Shown one piece after another: positions 26,901-34,210 of a DNA stretch of 37,174 bases. The position numbers and the translations under genes are program-made. The notes under the pieces were generated by a model. The model ran no database searches. It saw only the letters and a list, made by a program, of their open reading frames with translations, and was not told where the DNA came from. The first letter of the stretch is position 1; every line of letters starts with the position of its first letter. Source of the DNA: a virus; the IMG/VR virus record IMGVR_UViG_3300030102_003612, positions 1 through 37,174 of that record; one strand, 5' to 3'.

Positions 26901-27408
26901 TCGTTCAACGGGGAATCCTTTTGGAAAGTCTGTTAGCGGTGAAAACTTTGGAGCGTTCAGACTCTACTTCTCGGTTGATCCTGCAACAAACGTTTTAGTT
27001 CAAGATGTACCAACTTTAGGTCTTCCAGGGTTTGTTAGGCAGGTGTTTGCACAGGGTTATAATTTCTCTGGAGATTTAGTAGCATCAAGCACAATCTCAA
27101 CGCAGCCTGTGACCGGCCAATATACAACATTGCTTCAGAGGAATGATAATAATGTTGTTTCTGGGGGAGGTTTTTACTATGCCTCCTCGATGCTAGCTAG
27201 CCCTGACACTCTCAAAGCTGTTCTTGAGGATTCTGCAATGAACACCTTTGCGAATGCGAAGCATAATACTGTCGGCAAGTCTGGGTTAGGCAAAGTTGTG
27301 GGAGCCTATTATGATATTACTTCGAACGGTGGAGATTCATACAACAATTATCCATACTCAAAGGGCATTGCATCTATAAATAATTTTGATCTTAACAAGG
27401 ATAACTAA
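23911..27408 (+). CDS. Large tail spike/fibre with right-handed beta-helix
   Basis: The 1165-aa protein starts with a short arm, then a motif at 33-56, YNWEQDNLPLHDLDERTEFL and WDKL, shared with the next protein (likely baseplate anchor). From about residue 325 to 830 it has repeating units of the pectate-lyase/parallel beta-helix kind: RGIEIKNSKVHLERCSVSRS, NKAGLYVEDSELTLTKG, then similar NSNIFGGRTQIAG and NSKVNIDTVTSRYNQSTALK units. Such helices form receptor-binding or polysaccharide-degrading spikes. Catalytic residues cannot be assigned. The C-terminal part (900-1165) is mixed and may be receptor-facing. A TATAAATA box near its 3' end may drive the next gene. Confidence 0.78.
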   Translation: MLNPSDVYVSGGSNNLLVCWTDKVTKYDASSFYNWEQDNLPLHDLDERTEFLWDKLGHPTSSLNGFSFVVSADATSSCNPLYFTSLSACVNALPEVINYPILIEVASFGNLGGLNISNKSFGPDGALEIVNRNCGFASPFDLSAKGFHTNEQDTGAATPAYGLADAVAPNGNLVTAGAVTADSGSSVPILNYDIFRAKLFTKDSDGNDIFVASSVKGYPDVRYDVSRNKPYIFTRRVDTSKTSRLTAALESSISPWDITAANIGGDLAKFKLRAFDRAPDGTEMATYDVSTLNTLSNAEITWGDTTEATNDNLSVAANAYFNNLEYIIVNNCNGPIHLRNFNVDARHSIDRGIEIKNSKVHLERCSVSRSNKAGLYVEDSELTLTKGLVAYRNYEVVNDTRTGVPFASKRLAYDTQSSYGAGLYALNSTVNLSSTYFKDIDTYLNASANFLYTAWSGTAGVTEASAFVPNPEAENLYCFSRNDIGIHAVNSNIFGGRTQIAGVNQLARRRIDGNNLFSELNTEAGVKLDNSVFSHSGRLLLEGNYLGLDATNSKVNIDTVTSRYNQSTALKLSNSKFIYNKDLYANAAYSDVAEFEGGNQSQVVGIENGQDILCDKSVIAPLYTSAMPSIYGMVYTSGCFGIENNVSDKLKPAISINNGSDVDLIHAHLLREPTAKTQSSQYGLLAKVDDNSTLTMRGSSKFSNMVVGPAARVDNLKVAGIYAKNNSSVKIQGPTSMYRLGVDVLADDNSNIEFTPHQGCNGDLLVSSFDLTDVDNHTMVELHSTRACLVANDSNIVLKNLGDHRARWLTSPYASGTISTGLAGQYVDYNLYTSAGYMQFYPNGNTTLLPTANAAAGNAPVRGTQAYNFAAGTAPMQADFLHATEVSTVSTGGMCVRALGNSVVHADNVHFPQVGFDNCSAVVYDFEGTSPLPGPKCTRFGIWNIADNSLLKASYLSISGTHPRDAGFFGPSGDYGGSGAPIGTPDTSSLSLLDYYGRSTGNPFGKSVSGENFGAFRLYFSVDPATNVLVQDVPTLGLPGFVRQVFAQGYNFSGDLVASSTISTQPVTGQYTTLLQRNDNNVVSGGGFYYASSMLASPDTLKAVLEDSAMNTFANAKHNTVGKSGLGKVVGAYYDITSNGGDSYNNYPYSKGIASINNFDLNKDN
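27375..27382 (+). promoter_or_regulatory. Candidate T4-type late promoter box within a gene end
   Basis: TATAAATA lies 25 bases before the ATG of the 936-aa gene, inside the last codons of the beta-helix gene. A start a few bases past the box would leave a short leader holding AAGGA at 27397-27401. The match is exact, but about two such 8-mers are expected by chance per strand in a window of this size and composition. Confidence 0.4.
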
Positions 27409-30218
27409 TGGCTAACGAAATAAGATATTACAATACTCCCTTCAGCTTTGTCAGTCCGGTAAGGCATTTTAAGGCGAATGACCCTTACTACTATGAGGTT
27501 GATAATATCCCGATCAAGCAACTTGAGGAGTCTCAGAACTTTCTCAAGGATCAGGTTGATGGTATAATTACGAAACAAAATAATAAGAAAGAAATAGAAA
27601 TTGATAGGTCTAACTTTTCGGAGTTGAAGCCCTTTGCAACTGGCAATGATCGTAAGGTTAGAGTTAATCCTGGTAGGTATACAGCAAGAATTAACAATGC
27701 GTACACCTTAACCCCTCTCCAAGTAGTGGAGCAAGTCGCTGGCTTTACTAACACTCAATCATCTACAGAGTCTAGCCCTGTGAATACTTATTCAGTTGGG
27801 ACTAATAGAAAATTAGACTTGCAGCCTGTTTTGAATGCTTTTGCCTCAGGCCTTGAGGGTCAAGTTTTAAATATGAATGGCTTGGCGGAACGAGCTTTTG
27901 TGTGGCCTGTTGATACTGAGGACGGGCAAAGTTCTTCAGGTGCTCCAGACCTATTGAATGTCGTTAGTAAAGGTTACGCTCAGTTTGATGATGACTTTGA
28001 TACTGATGGTAGACCCACTTACCCTAACGTAATAGGTTCACTATTAAAGCATACCACAGGCAACGATAATATAAATTTATCTCTGATTAGGAATCTTTTT
28101 TCAACCGAGGACAGACCTAGCGGTAGTGAGCAAGGTAGGTTAGAATCCGCATTTATTAAAAGGTGGAGAGGTGCAATTAGAACGTCTATCGTTGATGTAA
28201 AGGAAGAGTTGGTTATTGATGTTCCCGACTTTGATGGTGAGGATGGTAGTGACTTCTTTGTGGTCAACGAGGACGGCGAATCAGAGGCAGTAAGGGCAAA
28301 TCAAAGAATTGATTTGTTATTCATCTATTCTAAAGCTGTTGATGAAGAGTCTACAACACTTTCAAGATTTGAAGGAGGAGATACTCCTAAAACAATAACC
28401 GTCCCCACTTTAGGTATTCTTAAAGGTGCAGGCATAGGTATTAGTAGGCAACTTGGTGTTAATAATAACAACGCTGATGATAGGGTAAGTCTTCAAGATG
28501 AGTTAGGAACTCCTCTTATGCTAGCCCACCCTGGTGACGAAGGTACAGTAAATACAACGACGAATGGGTTTATGACTTCGGCGGGCGCAATTCAAGGGTC
28601 ATTCCCGTCGCCGGATGACTTAATGAACTTGGCCCCTCTTTTATCTGAAAATCTTGAGTCTACTGCTTTCCCATTAATAGGGCAATCAATTCTACCCATT
28701 GCATACATTCGTGTTCAATCGGATACCGGCATTATTAGTGATTTGATTACTGATGATGATATAATCGATATCCGTCCCTTCTTCAGAACCACAGAATTAG
28801 CATATAATGAGAGAGCGGGTATCGCAGCCGCAACTCCTCAAGTCTCAATTGCTAACCCCGTTGTGACCGAGGCTCATTTAGAGAAGGTTAGAAAAGAAGT
28901 ATACGACGATCTTAGTTCTAGAATTGCTACAGCAACAGTAACAACACCGTCAGCCGCCGGAGGGGGAGGCTTTGGACCCGGCACTAGGATTATTGCGGCT
29001 GGCACAGTTCTTGGAGGTTTCTACGGCCCAGAGGGTGCTCTCATGAGGCTGGTTGACGATACCAACATAGAGAATATCACTCTCAATAATCTGGCGGACA
29101 CCGTTGAGTCTAACTTTGGGTATAAGGCTGGTTCTATAGGTTACTTACCTAACTGGGACAAGGCTAGATGGTATAATAAGTCAGGTGCTACTGACGATGG
29201 GATATGTGACTATATTAATATTGGAGATCCGGCGCTCACTGATTTCGGGCCAGGGCATGGCAAGTATCTGCCCCCTTACAAGGTTGACCCTGAAACAAGG
29301 GATTCTTCCTTAAGTCCCTTGGAGGAAAAGTCGGCTGCTCAGGTTAACTCTGTATTCGGGAATGAACCAGCCGCGATGTATAACTGGGGACCGCCTACGC
29401 TAAAAGGCCCTTATGTCGCTGACGTAACGACCACCAGCGTCGCGATGGTTGCGGCTGACGTAGAAGACTCCTCGATGGGAGACTACGCGCAGCAGCAGGG
29501 TCCTTCATTGCAGATTGTCACGACAAATGCCGCAGGGTTGCTAGGTGAGCTTGGTCGAAATTTAGGTCAGACTGTCCTTAATCAACTTAACGCTAGGCAG
29601 ATTCAATTAAATTATGTGACCAAGAGAATTCAACTTGATTTCACAAACACACCTTGGGTATCCGATTACCATGTGAATGTTAATCTTTTAAACTGTGTGC
29701 CCTTGGTTGATAGCACTGGTGACTTCCTTGGGTACAGCAAAAGAAATGCCGCAGGTGTGTTTGTTCAGAAGTTCAAGGATCACTTTATAATCTGTGTTGC
29801 TTGGGCAGGGACTAATCAAGCCGCCGCCGCGCCCGGTGTTAATGGGTATCAGCCGTGGAAATTTTCTTACAGAAATAGGCCAGAGATATTTGCTGGATTT
29901 GTACAACCTACAATGGAAGTTTTAGCAGGGGGTAGTCCTATAACCACCCCAGATTCGACTCGTCTTACTACTTCACTAAACTTGGATACAATAAATGCTC
30001 AAGGAGTATACAATGCCCTCAACGATGGCCTTGGCCCAGCGTTTGGCAGCCCCAACGGCCCTCTTTCCACTCCTGATTTTTTCCCAGGAACTCAACCCAT
30101 ATTATACCCGTCAGTTAGCTACGAGGTCATAGGTGTTACAGGAAGTGCAAATGAAGCGTCTCACGGTGGTGATGGCAGATTGATGTATCAAAAAGATCCT
30201 ACACTCATCACTCGATAG
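27408..30218 (+). CDS. Large tail fibre/baseplate appendage protein sharing the anchor motif
   Basis: A 936-aa protein. Residues 28-51, YYYEVDNIPIKQLEESQNFL then KDQV, align without gaps to residues 33-56 of the preceding spike, suggesting a common docking site on the baseplate. The body alternates helical and beta regions with Gly-rich joints (SAAGGGGFGPGTRIIAAGTV LGGFYGPEG at about 515-545) and Asn/Gln-rich blocks (LGELGRNLGQTVLNQLNARQ at about 705-725). No enzyme motif is recognised. AAGGA at 27397-27401 is the ribosome site. A fibre or wedge-peripheral protein is inferred from the anchor and the position. Confidence 0.7.
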   Translation: MANEIRYYNTPFSFVSPVRHFKANDPYYYEVDNIPIKQLEESQNFLKDQVDGIITKQNNKKEIEIDRSNFSELKPFATGNDRKVRVNPGRYTARINNAYTLTPLQVVEQVAGFTNTQSSTESSPVNTYSVGTNRKLDLQPVLNAFASGLEGQVLNMNGLAERAFVWPVDTEDGQSSSGAPDLLNVVSKGYAQFDDDFDTDGRPTYPNVIGSLLKHTTGNDNINLSLIRNLFSTEDRPSGSEQGRLESAFIKRWRGAIRTSIVDVKEELVIDVPDFDGEDGSDFFVVNEDGESEAVRANQRIDLLFIYSKAVDEESTTLSRFEGGDTPKTITVPTLGILKGAGIGISRQLGVNNNNADDRVSLQDELGTPLMLAHPGDEGTVNTTTNGFMTSAGAIQGSFPSPDDLMNLAPLLSENLESTAFPLIGQSILPIAYIRVQSDTGIISDLITDDDIIDIRPFFRTTELAYNERAGIAAATPQVSIANPVVTEAHLEKVRKEVYDDLSSRIATATVTTPSAAGGGGFGPGTRIIAAGTVLGGFYGPEGALMRLVDDTNIENITLNNLADTVESNFGYKAGSIGYLPNWDKARWYNKSGATDDGICDYINIGDPALTDFGPGHGKYLPPYKVDPETRDSSLSPLEEKSAAQVNSVFGNEPAAMYNWGPPTLKGPYVADVTTTSVAMVAADVEDSSMGDYAQQQGPSLQIVTTNAAGLLGELGRNLGQTVLNQLNARQIQLNYVTKRIQLDFTNTPWVSDYHVNVNLLNCVPLVDSTGDFLGYSKRNAAGVFVQKFKDHFIICVAWAGTNQAAAAPGVNGYQPWKFSYRNRPEIFAGFVQPTMEVLAGGSPITTPDSTRLTTSLNLDTINAQGVYNALNDGLGPAFGSPNGPLSTPDFFPGTQPILYPSVSYEVIGVTGSANEASHGGDGRLMYQKDPTLITR

Positions 30219-30227
30219 AGGGGCAGT

Positions 30228-33020
30228 ATGCCTAGAAATCCAAATCCAACAGTATTCCCTTGTGGGAGAGGCACTCAACCGGGAACTCAGTGGGGTGGCG
30301 CGGGCGGACAGCAGCCAACAACATCGCCCGCCATCCTTGTTCCAGAACCTACAAGAGATCCTGACCCTCCTTTCTTACCGCCATTAATTCCGCCGAGGAA
30401 ACCGCGTCCTAGTGGGCCGGGACCAGCAGGTCCAGGAGCAGGCCGTCCAGGTCGCGGCTCCAGTGGGCGACCATCAGGCCCAACAGCAGCCCCACCCGCA
30501 GGGCCAGCGAGGCCGGGAGCCACAGGCAGACCAGCAGGTCCAACAGCAGCACCACCCGCAAGACCCGGCCAAACAGGTAGGCCAGGAGGCCCTACTACAG
30601 GAGGCCCGTCTAATTCTCACTTTAAGTGTATAACTACTTTTTTTGGATTTTGCCAGGGTGATGAGGGTAAGCTTTTCTCAGAGGCAACTCTTACTACCGT
30701 TATTACTAGGTGTGTTCCCTGTACCCCCAACCTTAAATTGCCCAATGGCGAGGTTGTACCAGACTCCGAATGCATTTATAGATCTTTCACGGAGTGTAAG
30801 AGCAGGTGTACATCCCCTACATTTACAAATTTGCCTTGCCAGACGGTACCTCAGATTCCCTCTACTCAACCCACAGGAGATCCCGAGCCAGGGCAGACTT
30901 CAGATGTTCAACAAACTGACCCTGTTATAACTTCGACAAGTTTAGAGCCTGGGTTAGTGACCCCCTTAGGCGATCCAGTCTTTTTAGTGCCAGCATCTGT
31001 TATAACCTCCACCTCAAATAATAATCCGGTATTAACATCGACCCCCACTACTGTCCCCTTATCTCCCGGTCAAGTGGTTACCCCTCCTACTAGTCCGTCT
31101 CTTGTAACTAATGTTACAAATCAAGCAAATCAGATACTTAAAAATCAAGAATCTTCAAACGCTACAAGAATATCTGTCGATGACATCGAGAAGAGAGAGG
31201 AGGCTGCAAATATTAATCTGGGTATTGAAAAGCCGACTGTGTTTGATCCTAATTTAAATTTCTTTAAGGCTGAGGTTGATGCCACCAGTGATTTAAGGTC
31301 AAACAACAAACGCCTTGATGTTTTTAAAGATAAGATAGAGAAAGACATATCAGACATTCTTAGAATAAGCAATACGAATGCGTCTTGGAATGAGGTCACC
31401 CTTCAAAACATCTCAGATGAGAAGCTTTTGAGAAGTCTAAAGCCCTCTCTTATTAATGCCTTTGAATTTATCAGGCACCCTGGGGGTGAGCCAATAGGGG
31501 TGACTACCCTCTTACGAGTCGTTAGGAAACACATTTTACAAGGCACTCTTGATGAGTTCGACCCATCCTACTACACAAGAGTTGCAAATGCACAATTAAA
31601 TACTAATTTTGATATATTAGAAACTCCTGCTCGTGAGCAGGAAGCGAATAAGCTAGCTATAAGTTATTTGCAAAAAACACTCAATACTTATCAGACTAAT
31701 AAACCAACTGAGTGGAGGAACTTTCAAATAAACAGAGTTCGTCCTCTTAATGAAGATTTAAATCTTGAAGTCCCTGTTACTTCTTTGGATGGGGAATCGA
31801 AAGATATAGAGATCACGAATGTAGGCTTTGATGTTACAAAACTTAATGGAGATCTTTTTGGTAAGTTAAATATTGGAGACGGCGGTGGTTACTATGTGAG
31901 CGCCGAAGATACAACCGGCGAAGGAGTTCCGGTGTATGCTAATAGCATAATCGATAAGGCCTTCTATGCCCCGGCATCGGTTAGGTTGAAAGTCTTGAAT
32001 ATGTTGGATATTGACCCAGCAATCAAAATTACTGCGACCTCTCAAGTAAATCAACATGAGTTTACGGCATCTGATTCGGGCGCTTCTGCCATAAAGCCTT
32101 TGTTTTTTAAGATAGATATTTCTTCTGTTTCAGGAACTTACACTGAAAATACCTTAGTAGAAAATTACAGCGCCACTTATTCACTATTAACTGAAAGTTC
32201 AGATATTCAAACGCACTTGAATAATAATGCTTTAAACACCCCGATGTTATCAATAGATTATCGAGATCCAATTTATCGATACATACTTGATACGTCATCC
32301 TTCACAGCGTCTCTAAATGACTTTGATTTAAAAGGTTTTGAGAATAAAGGTCTATCATCTGTAGGCGCTAGGTTTGTAAGGAATATTCCTTTTGGATTTG
32401 TAGTAACTCCAGTTGCAGGGGGTAAATACAATCCTTTCAATGGTAACTCAACTTTAGATAGTCACGGCAGTCAGCATACCAGGACGTTATCAGTAATACC
32501 CGCTGTTGACACTAGTGTTGATGAGGATCAAACAACAATGTTTAATTTCTACTTCTTGAACACTGAGGATGGGGTTGATCGTGTAGGGATTGGGGAAGGT
32601 AAAAGCACTCAGAATATTGGATACAGGTATAATGAAAGCGATTTCACTTCTACTTTTTACTCGGCTAGTGCTGGTGCGTATGGCCTGAGTTCGTTGCCGC
32701 CCTCTGCTCAAGGGACTGCTTATTTGCTGAGGGAGTCCATTGATTATCTCTCGTCCACGTATAGTTCTACAACACTAACTTGGTATGACGTATTTAGTAG
32801 AATGCCAGTTACTCGAATTTGCGAGACATTTTACGACAGCGATCAAGATCTAATTTTAGAGATAGCTAATGGGCTACGCGGAGGGGTTAAAGTTCAAAAT
32901 ATAGAGAATTTAAAAAATATACAGAATCAAAGTGTATCAAATTTACAGATTATTGACGAAGATGCTAGGACGATAATTACTGAGAGCGATAGAACAGGCA
33001 TCACAACGTCTAGGCTATAA
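30228..33020 (+). CDS. Tail fibre-like protein with Pro/Gly repeats and Cys-rich segment
   Basis: A 930-aa protein in three parts. Residues 1-130 are low-complexity Pro/Gly/Arg, with two near-identical units GRPSGPTAAPPAGPARPGAT and GRPAGPTAAPPARPGQT at 80-116 and a third partial one. Residues 131-210 hold eight Cys (134, 142, 162, 165, 182, 190, 194, 204). The rest is Thr/Ser-rich linker (about 210-300) followed by mixed helix and beta domains to the end, where VKVQNIENLKNIQNQSVSNL is coiled-coil-like. Collagen-like fibre stalks occur in phages, but strict Gly-x-y periodicity is not kept here. It is the last gene before the head module. Function is inferred as host-contact or decoration; the family is not recognised. 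Confidence 0.68.
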   Translation: MPRNPNPTVFPCGRGTQPGTQWGGAGGQQPTTSPAILVPEPTRDPDPPFLPPLIPPRKPRPSGPGPAGPGAGRPGRGSSGRPSGPTAAPPAGPARPGATGRPAGPTAAPPARPGQTGRPGGPTTGGPSNSHFKCITTFFGFCQGDEGKLFSEATLTTVITRCVPCTPNLKLPNGEVVPDSECIYRSFTECKSRCTSPTFTNLPCQTVPQIPSTQPTGDPEPGQTSDVQQTDPVITSTSLEPGLVTPLGDPVFLVPASVITSTSNNNPVLTSTPTTVPLSPGQVVTPPTSPSLVTNVTNQANQILKNQESSNATRISVDDIEKREEAANINLGIEKPTVFDPNLNFFKAEVDATSDLRSNNKRLDVFKDKIEKDISDILRISNTNASWNEVTLQNISDEKLLRSLKPSLINAFEFIRHPGGEPIGVTTLLRVVRKHILQGTLDEFDPSYYTRVANAQLNTNFDILETPAREQEANKLAISYLQKTLNTYQTNKPTEWRNFQINRVRPLNEDLNLEVPVTSLDGESKDIEITNVGFDVTKLNGDLFGKLNIGDGGGYYVSAEDTTGEGVPVYANSIIDKAFYAPASVRLKVLNMLDIDPAIKITATSQVNQHEFTASDSGASAIKPLFFKIDISSVSGTYTENTLVENYSATYSLLTESSDIQTHLNNNALNTPMLSIDYRDPIYRYILDTSSFTASLNDFDLKGFENKGLSSVGARFVRNIPFGFVVTPVAGGKYNPFNGNSTLDSHGSQHTRTLSVIPAVDTSVDEDQTTMFNFYFLNTEDGVDRVGIGEGKSTQNIGYRYNESDFTSTFYSASAGAYGLSSLPPSAQGTAYLLRESIDYLSSTYSSTTLTWYDVFSRMPVTRICETFYDSDQDLILEIANGLRGGVKVQNIENLKNIQNQSVSNLQIIDEDARTIITESDRTGITTSRL
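30465..30608 (+). repeat. GC-rich imperfect tandem repeat coding for Pro/Gly/Ala units
   Basis: This stretch codes for repeated GRPxGPTAAPP units of about 17-20 residues in the 930-aa fibre gene. It is clearly richer in G and C than the flanking sequence. It also produces long shadow frames on both strands, which are not genes. Confidence 0.7.
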
Positions 33021-33043
33021 TTTTATCGCCATTATTTATACGA

Positions 33044-33051
33044 ATTAAATA
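33044..33051 (+). promoter_or_regulatory. Weak late-promoter-like box before head module
   Basis: ATTAAATA lies in the 53-base gap between the fibre gene and the acidic head gene, 22 bases before the ATG. It keeps the TAAATA core of the T4 late box. AGGAG at 33063-33067 serves as ribosome site. A promoter here would start the head module, but the match is partial. Confidence 0.3.
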
Positions 33052-33073
33052 CATATACATACAGGAGTTTATT

Positions 33074-33427
33074 ATGCGTTACATTAATGTTGATGACGAT
33101 TTCGTTGGCCAAATCTTGGCCGCTAACCAACTGGCCGAGTCGAAGGATCTGAATGAGTCCCAAGAGGTCGAAGTTGTTGAGGAGGCCTGTGAAGAAGGTC
33201 ATGTCTGCCCGCTCTGTGAGTCGGAGTTAGATGAGCCGATCTCTGAGGAGTCGATGCAAGAGTGTGTTGATTTCATCCTGGGCACCATCAATGAGGCCCT
33301 TGAGCAAGATGGCGAGTTCCTTGAAGAGTCGGAAGACGATCTCAGCGAAGCTGAAGATGAGGACGAAGACGAAGAGGACGAAGAAGACGAAGACGAAGAC
33401 GACAAAAAGAAAGCCGATAAGAAATGA
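33074..33427 (+). CDS. Acidic prohead core protein, gp67-like
   Basis: A 117-aa protein ending in a run of 17 Asp/Glu residues (94-110) and a Lys tail. T4 gp67, a small prohead core protein encoded near gene 21, is likewise very acidic, and the gene order here (acidic protein, small protein, protease) mirrors T4 67-68-21. It has Cys at 39, 45, 48 and 64; CPLC at 45-48 could be half of a metal site. Several (L/I)-X-E sites, such as INE-A at 72-75 and LSE-A at 90-93, fit the cleavage rule of T4 gp21. AGGAG lies 6 bases before the ATG. Assignment is by composition and synteny. Confidence 0.65.
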   Translation: MRYINVDDDFVGQILAANQLAESKDLNESQEVEVVEEACEEGHVCPLCESELDEPISEESMQECVDFILGTINEALEQDGEFLEESEDDLSEAEDEDEDEEDEEDEDEDDKKKADKK

Positions 33428-33436
33428 GGTTAAAAG

Positions 33437-33844
33437 ATGAGTGCTAGCACTAAAAATCTTTTAGCCCTTACTGAAGGCATTCTAGCTGAGACCCCTCCCG
33501 TGAAGGAGGTTGTCACTAAAACAGATCCAATCGTTGATGACGGCCTTAAGGCGGTTGTTGTTCCAGATGCATTTGTTAATCAAATCGTCGGGTTCAATGG
33601 TGCTTTAAACGAGTCTTCTGATCCTGATAAAAAACAAGAACTCATGCCAGACTTTGAGCCTATTACTGAGGCGACAGTCCTTAAGGAAAGACTCGAATCT
33701 TTGGTTGAGAATTTAAAGTCCTTACTTAGGGAAGCCAAGGAGGTCATGGAAGAAATGACAACCCCTGGCATGATTGGCGTAAATTTAGCTCCTGCGAAGA
33801 AACATGGATCTCGTAAACGTAATAAAAGAAGCAAGAGCCGCTAA
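33437..33844 (+). CDS. Prohead core-type protein, gp68-like position
   Basis: A 135-aa protein with three parts: an acidic/hydrophobic N-terminal 60 residues, a helical coiled-coil segment at 79-107 (TVLKERLESLVENLKSLLRE), and a strongly basic tail (KKHGSRKRNKRSKSR). LTE-G at 11-14 and ITE-A at 76-79 fit T4 gp21 cleavage sites, and cutting at the second would free the coiled coil and basic end. GAGG at 33426-33429 precedes the start. It overlaps the next gene by 41 bases in another frame. It is called gp68-like only from its place between the acidic protein and the protease. Confidence 0.6.
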   Translation: MSASTKNLLALTEGILAETPPVKEVVTKTDPIVDDGLKAVVVPDAFVNQIVGFNGALNESSDPDKKQELMPDFEPITEATVLKERLESLVENLKSLLREAKEVMEEMTTPGMIGVNLAPAKKHGSRKRNKRSKSR

Positions 33845-34202
33845 GGCTCGTGGCTCTGCTGAAGGTAGAGCTAAGATGAGGAAGAGCGGGTCTAAGACGA
33901 AAGCGTCTAAGTCCCGTGTTAAAGTTTATGATTCCATTACAAATGCCTTAAAAAAAGGTTACGTCGGTCAAATATTCTCCACTAAAAATTCAAATCGTCT
34001 TTATGTGATCACTAAACGAAAGTGGGGTAAGGATGATGAGCAAGAAGTGGGGGGTCGCGTCGCTAAGGGATTTTCCCCTGGCACTATCCCCTCTAAGTTT
34101 TCAGATGTAAAAAAATATGCCGTCAGAACCCTGGTAAGGCATGGTAAGCAAAAGTCCAGTAAGTTTAAGAGCAAAAAGTACTGGTCACGTAAACAAAAGT
34201 AG
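33804..34202 (+). CDS. Basic protein, probable internal head or DNA-binding protein
   Basis: A 132-aa, Lys/Arg/Ser-rich protein (MDLVNVIKEARAAKARGSAE at the start, KQKSSKFKSKKYWSRKQK at the end). A central folded-looking segment, GYVGQIFSTKNSNRLYVITK (52-71), is the only hydrophobic part. The start at 33804 lies 41 bases inside the previous gene; the upstream GAAG is a weak ribosome site, so translation may depend on coupling. It is within the prohead module. Packaging with DNA inside the head, as for T4 internal proteins, is inferred. The family is not recognised. Confidence 0.65.
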   Translation: MDLVNVIKEARAAKARGSAEGRAKMRKSGSKTKASKSRVKVYDSITNALKKGYVGQIFSTKNSNRLYVITKRKWGKDDEQEVGGRVAKGFSPGTIPSKFSDVKKYAVRTLVRHGKQKSSKFKSKKYWSRKQK

Positions 34203-34210
34203 GATTTATT

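Noticed and set aside
30287-30633. Long open frames on both strands (Pro/Gly-rich minus, Gln-rich plus)
   Set aside because: They are shadows of the GC-rich repeat in the 930-aa gene, with biased composition and no ribosome sites.
33033-33040. TATTTATA, a late box on the minus strand before the head module
   Set aside because: It would transcribe antisense into the fibre gene with no minus-strand gene following; not supported.
33199-33405. Minus-strand Ser-rich frame
   Set aside because: The run of Ser is the complement of the Asp/Glu repeat in the acidic head gene.
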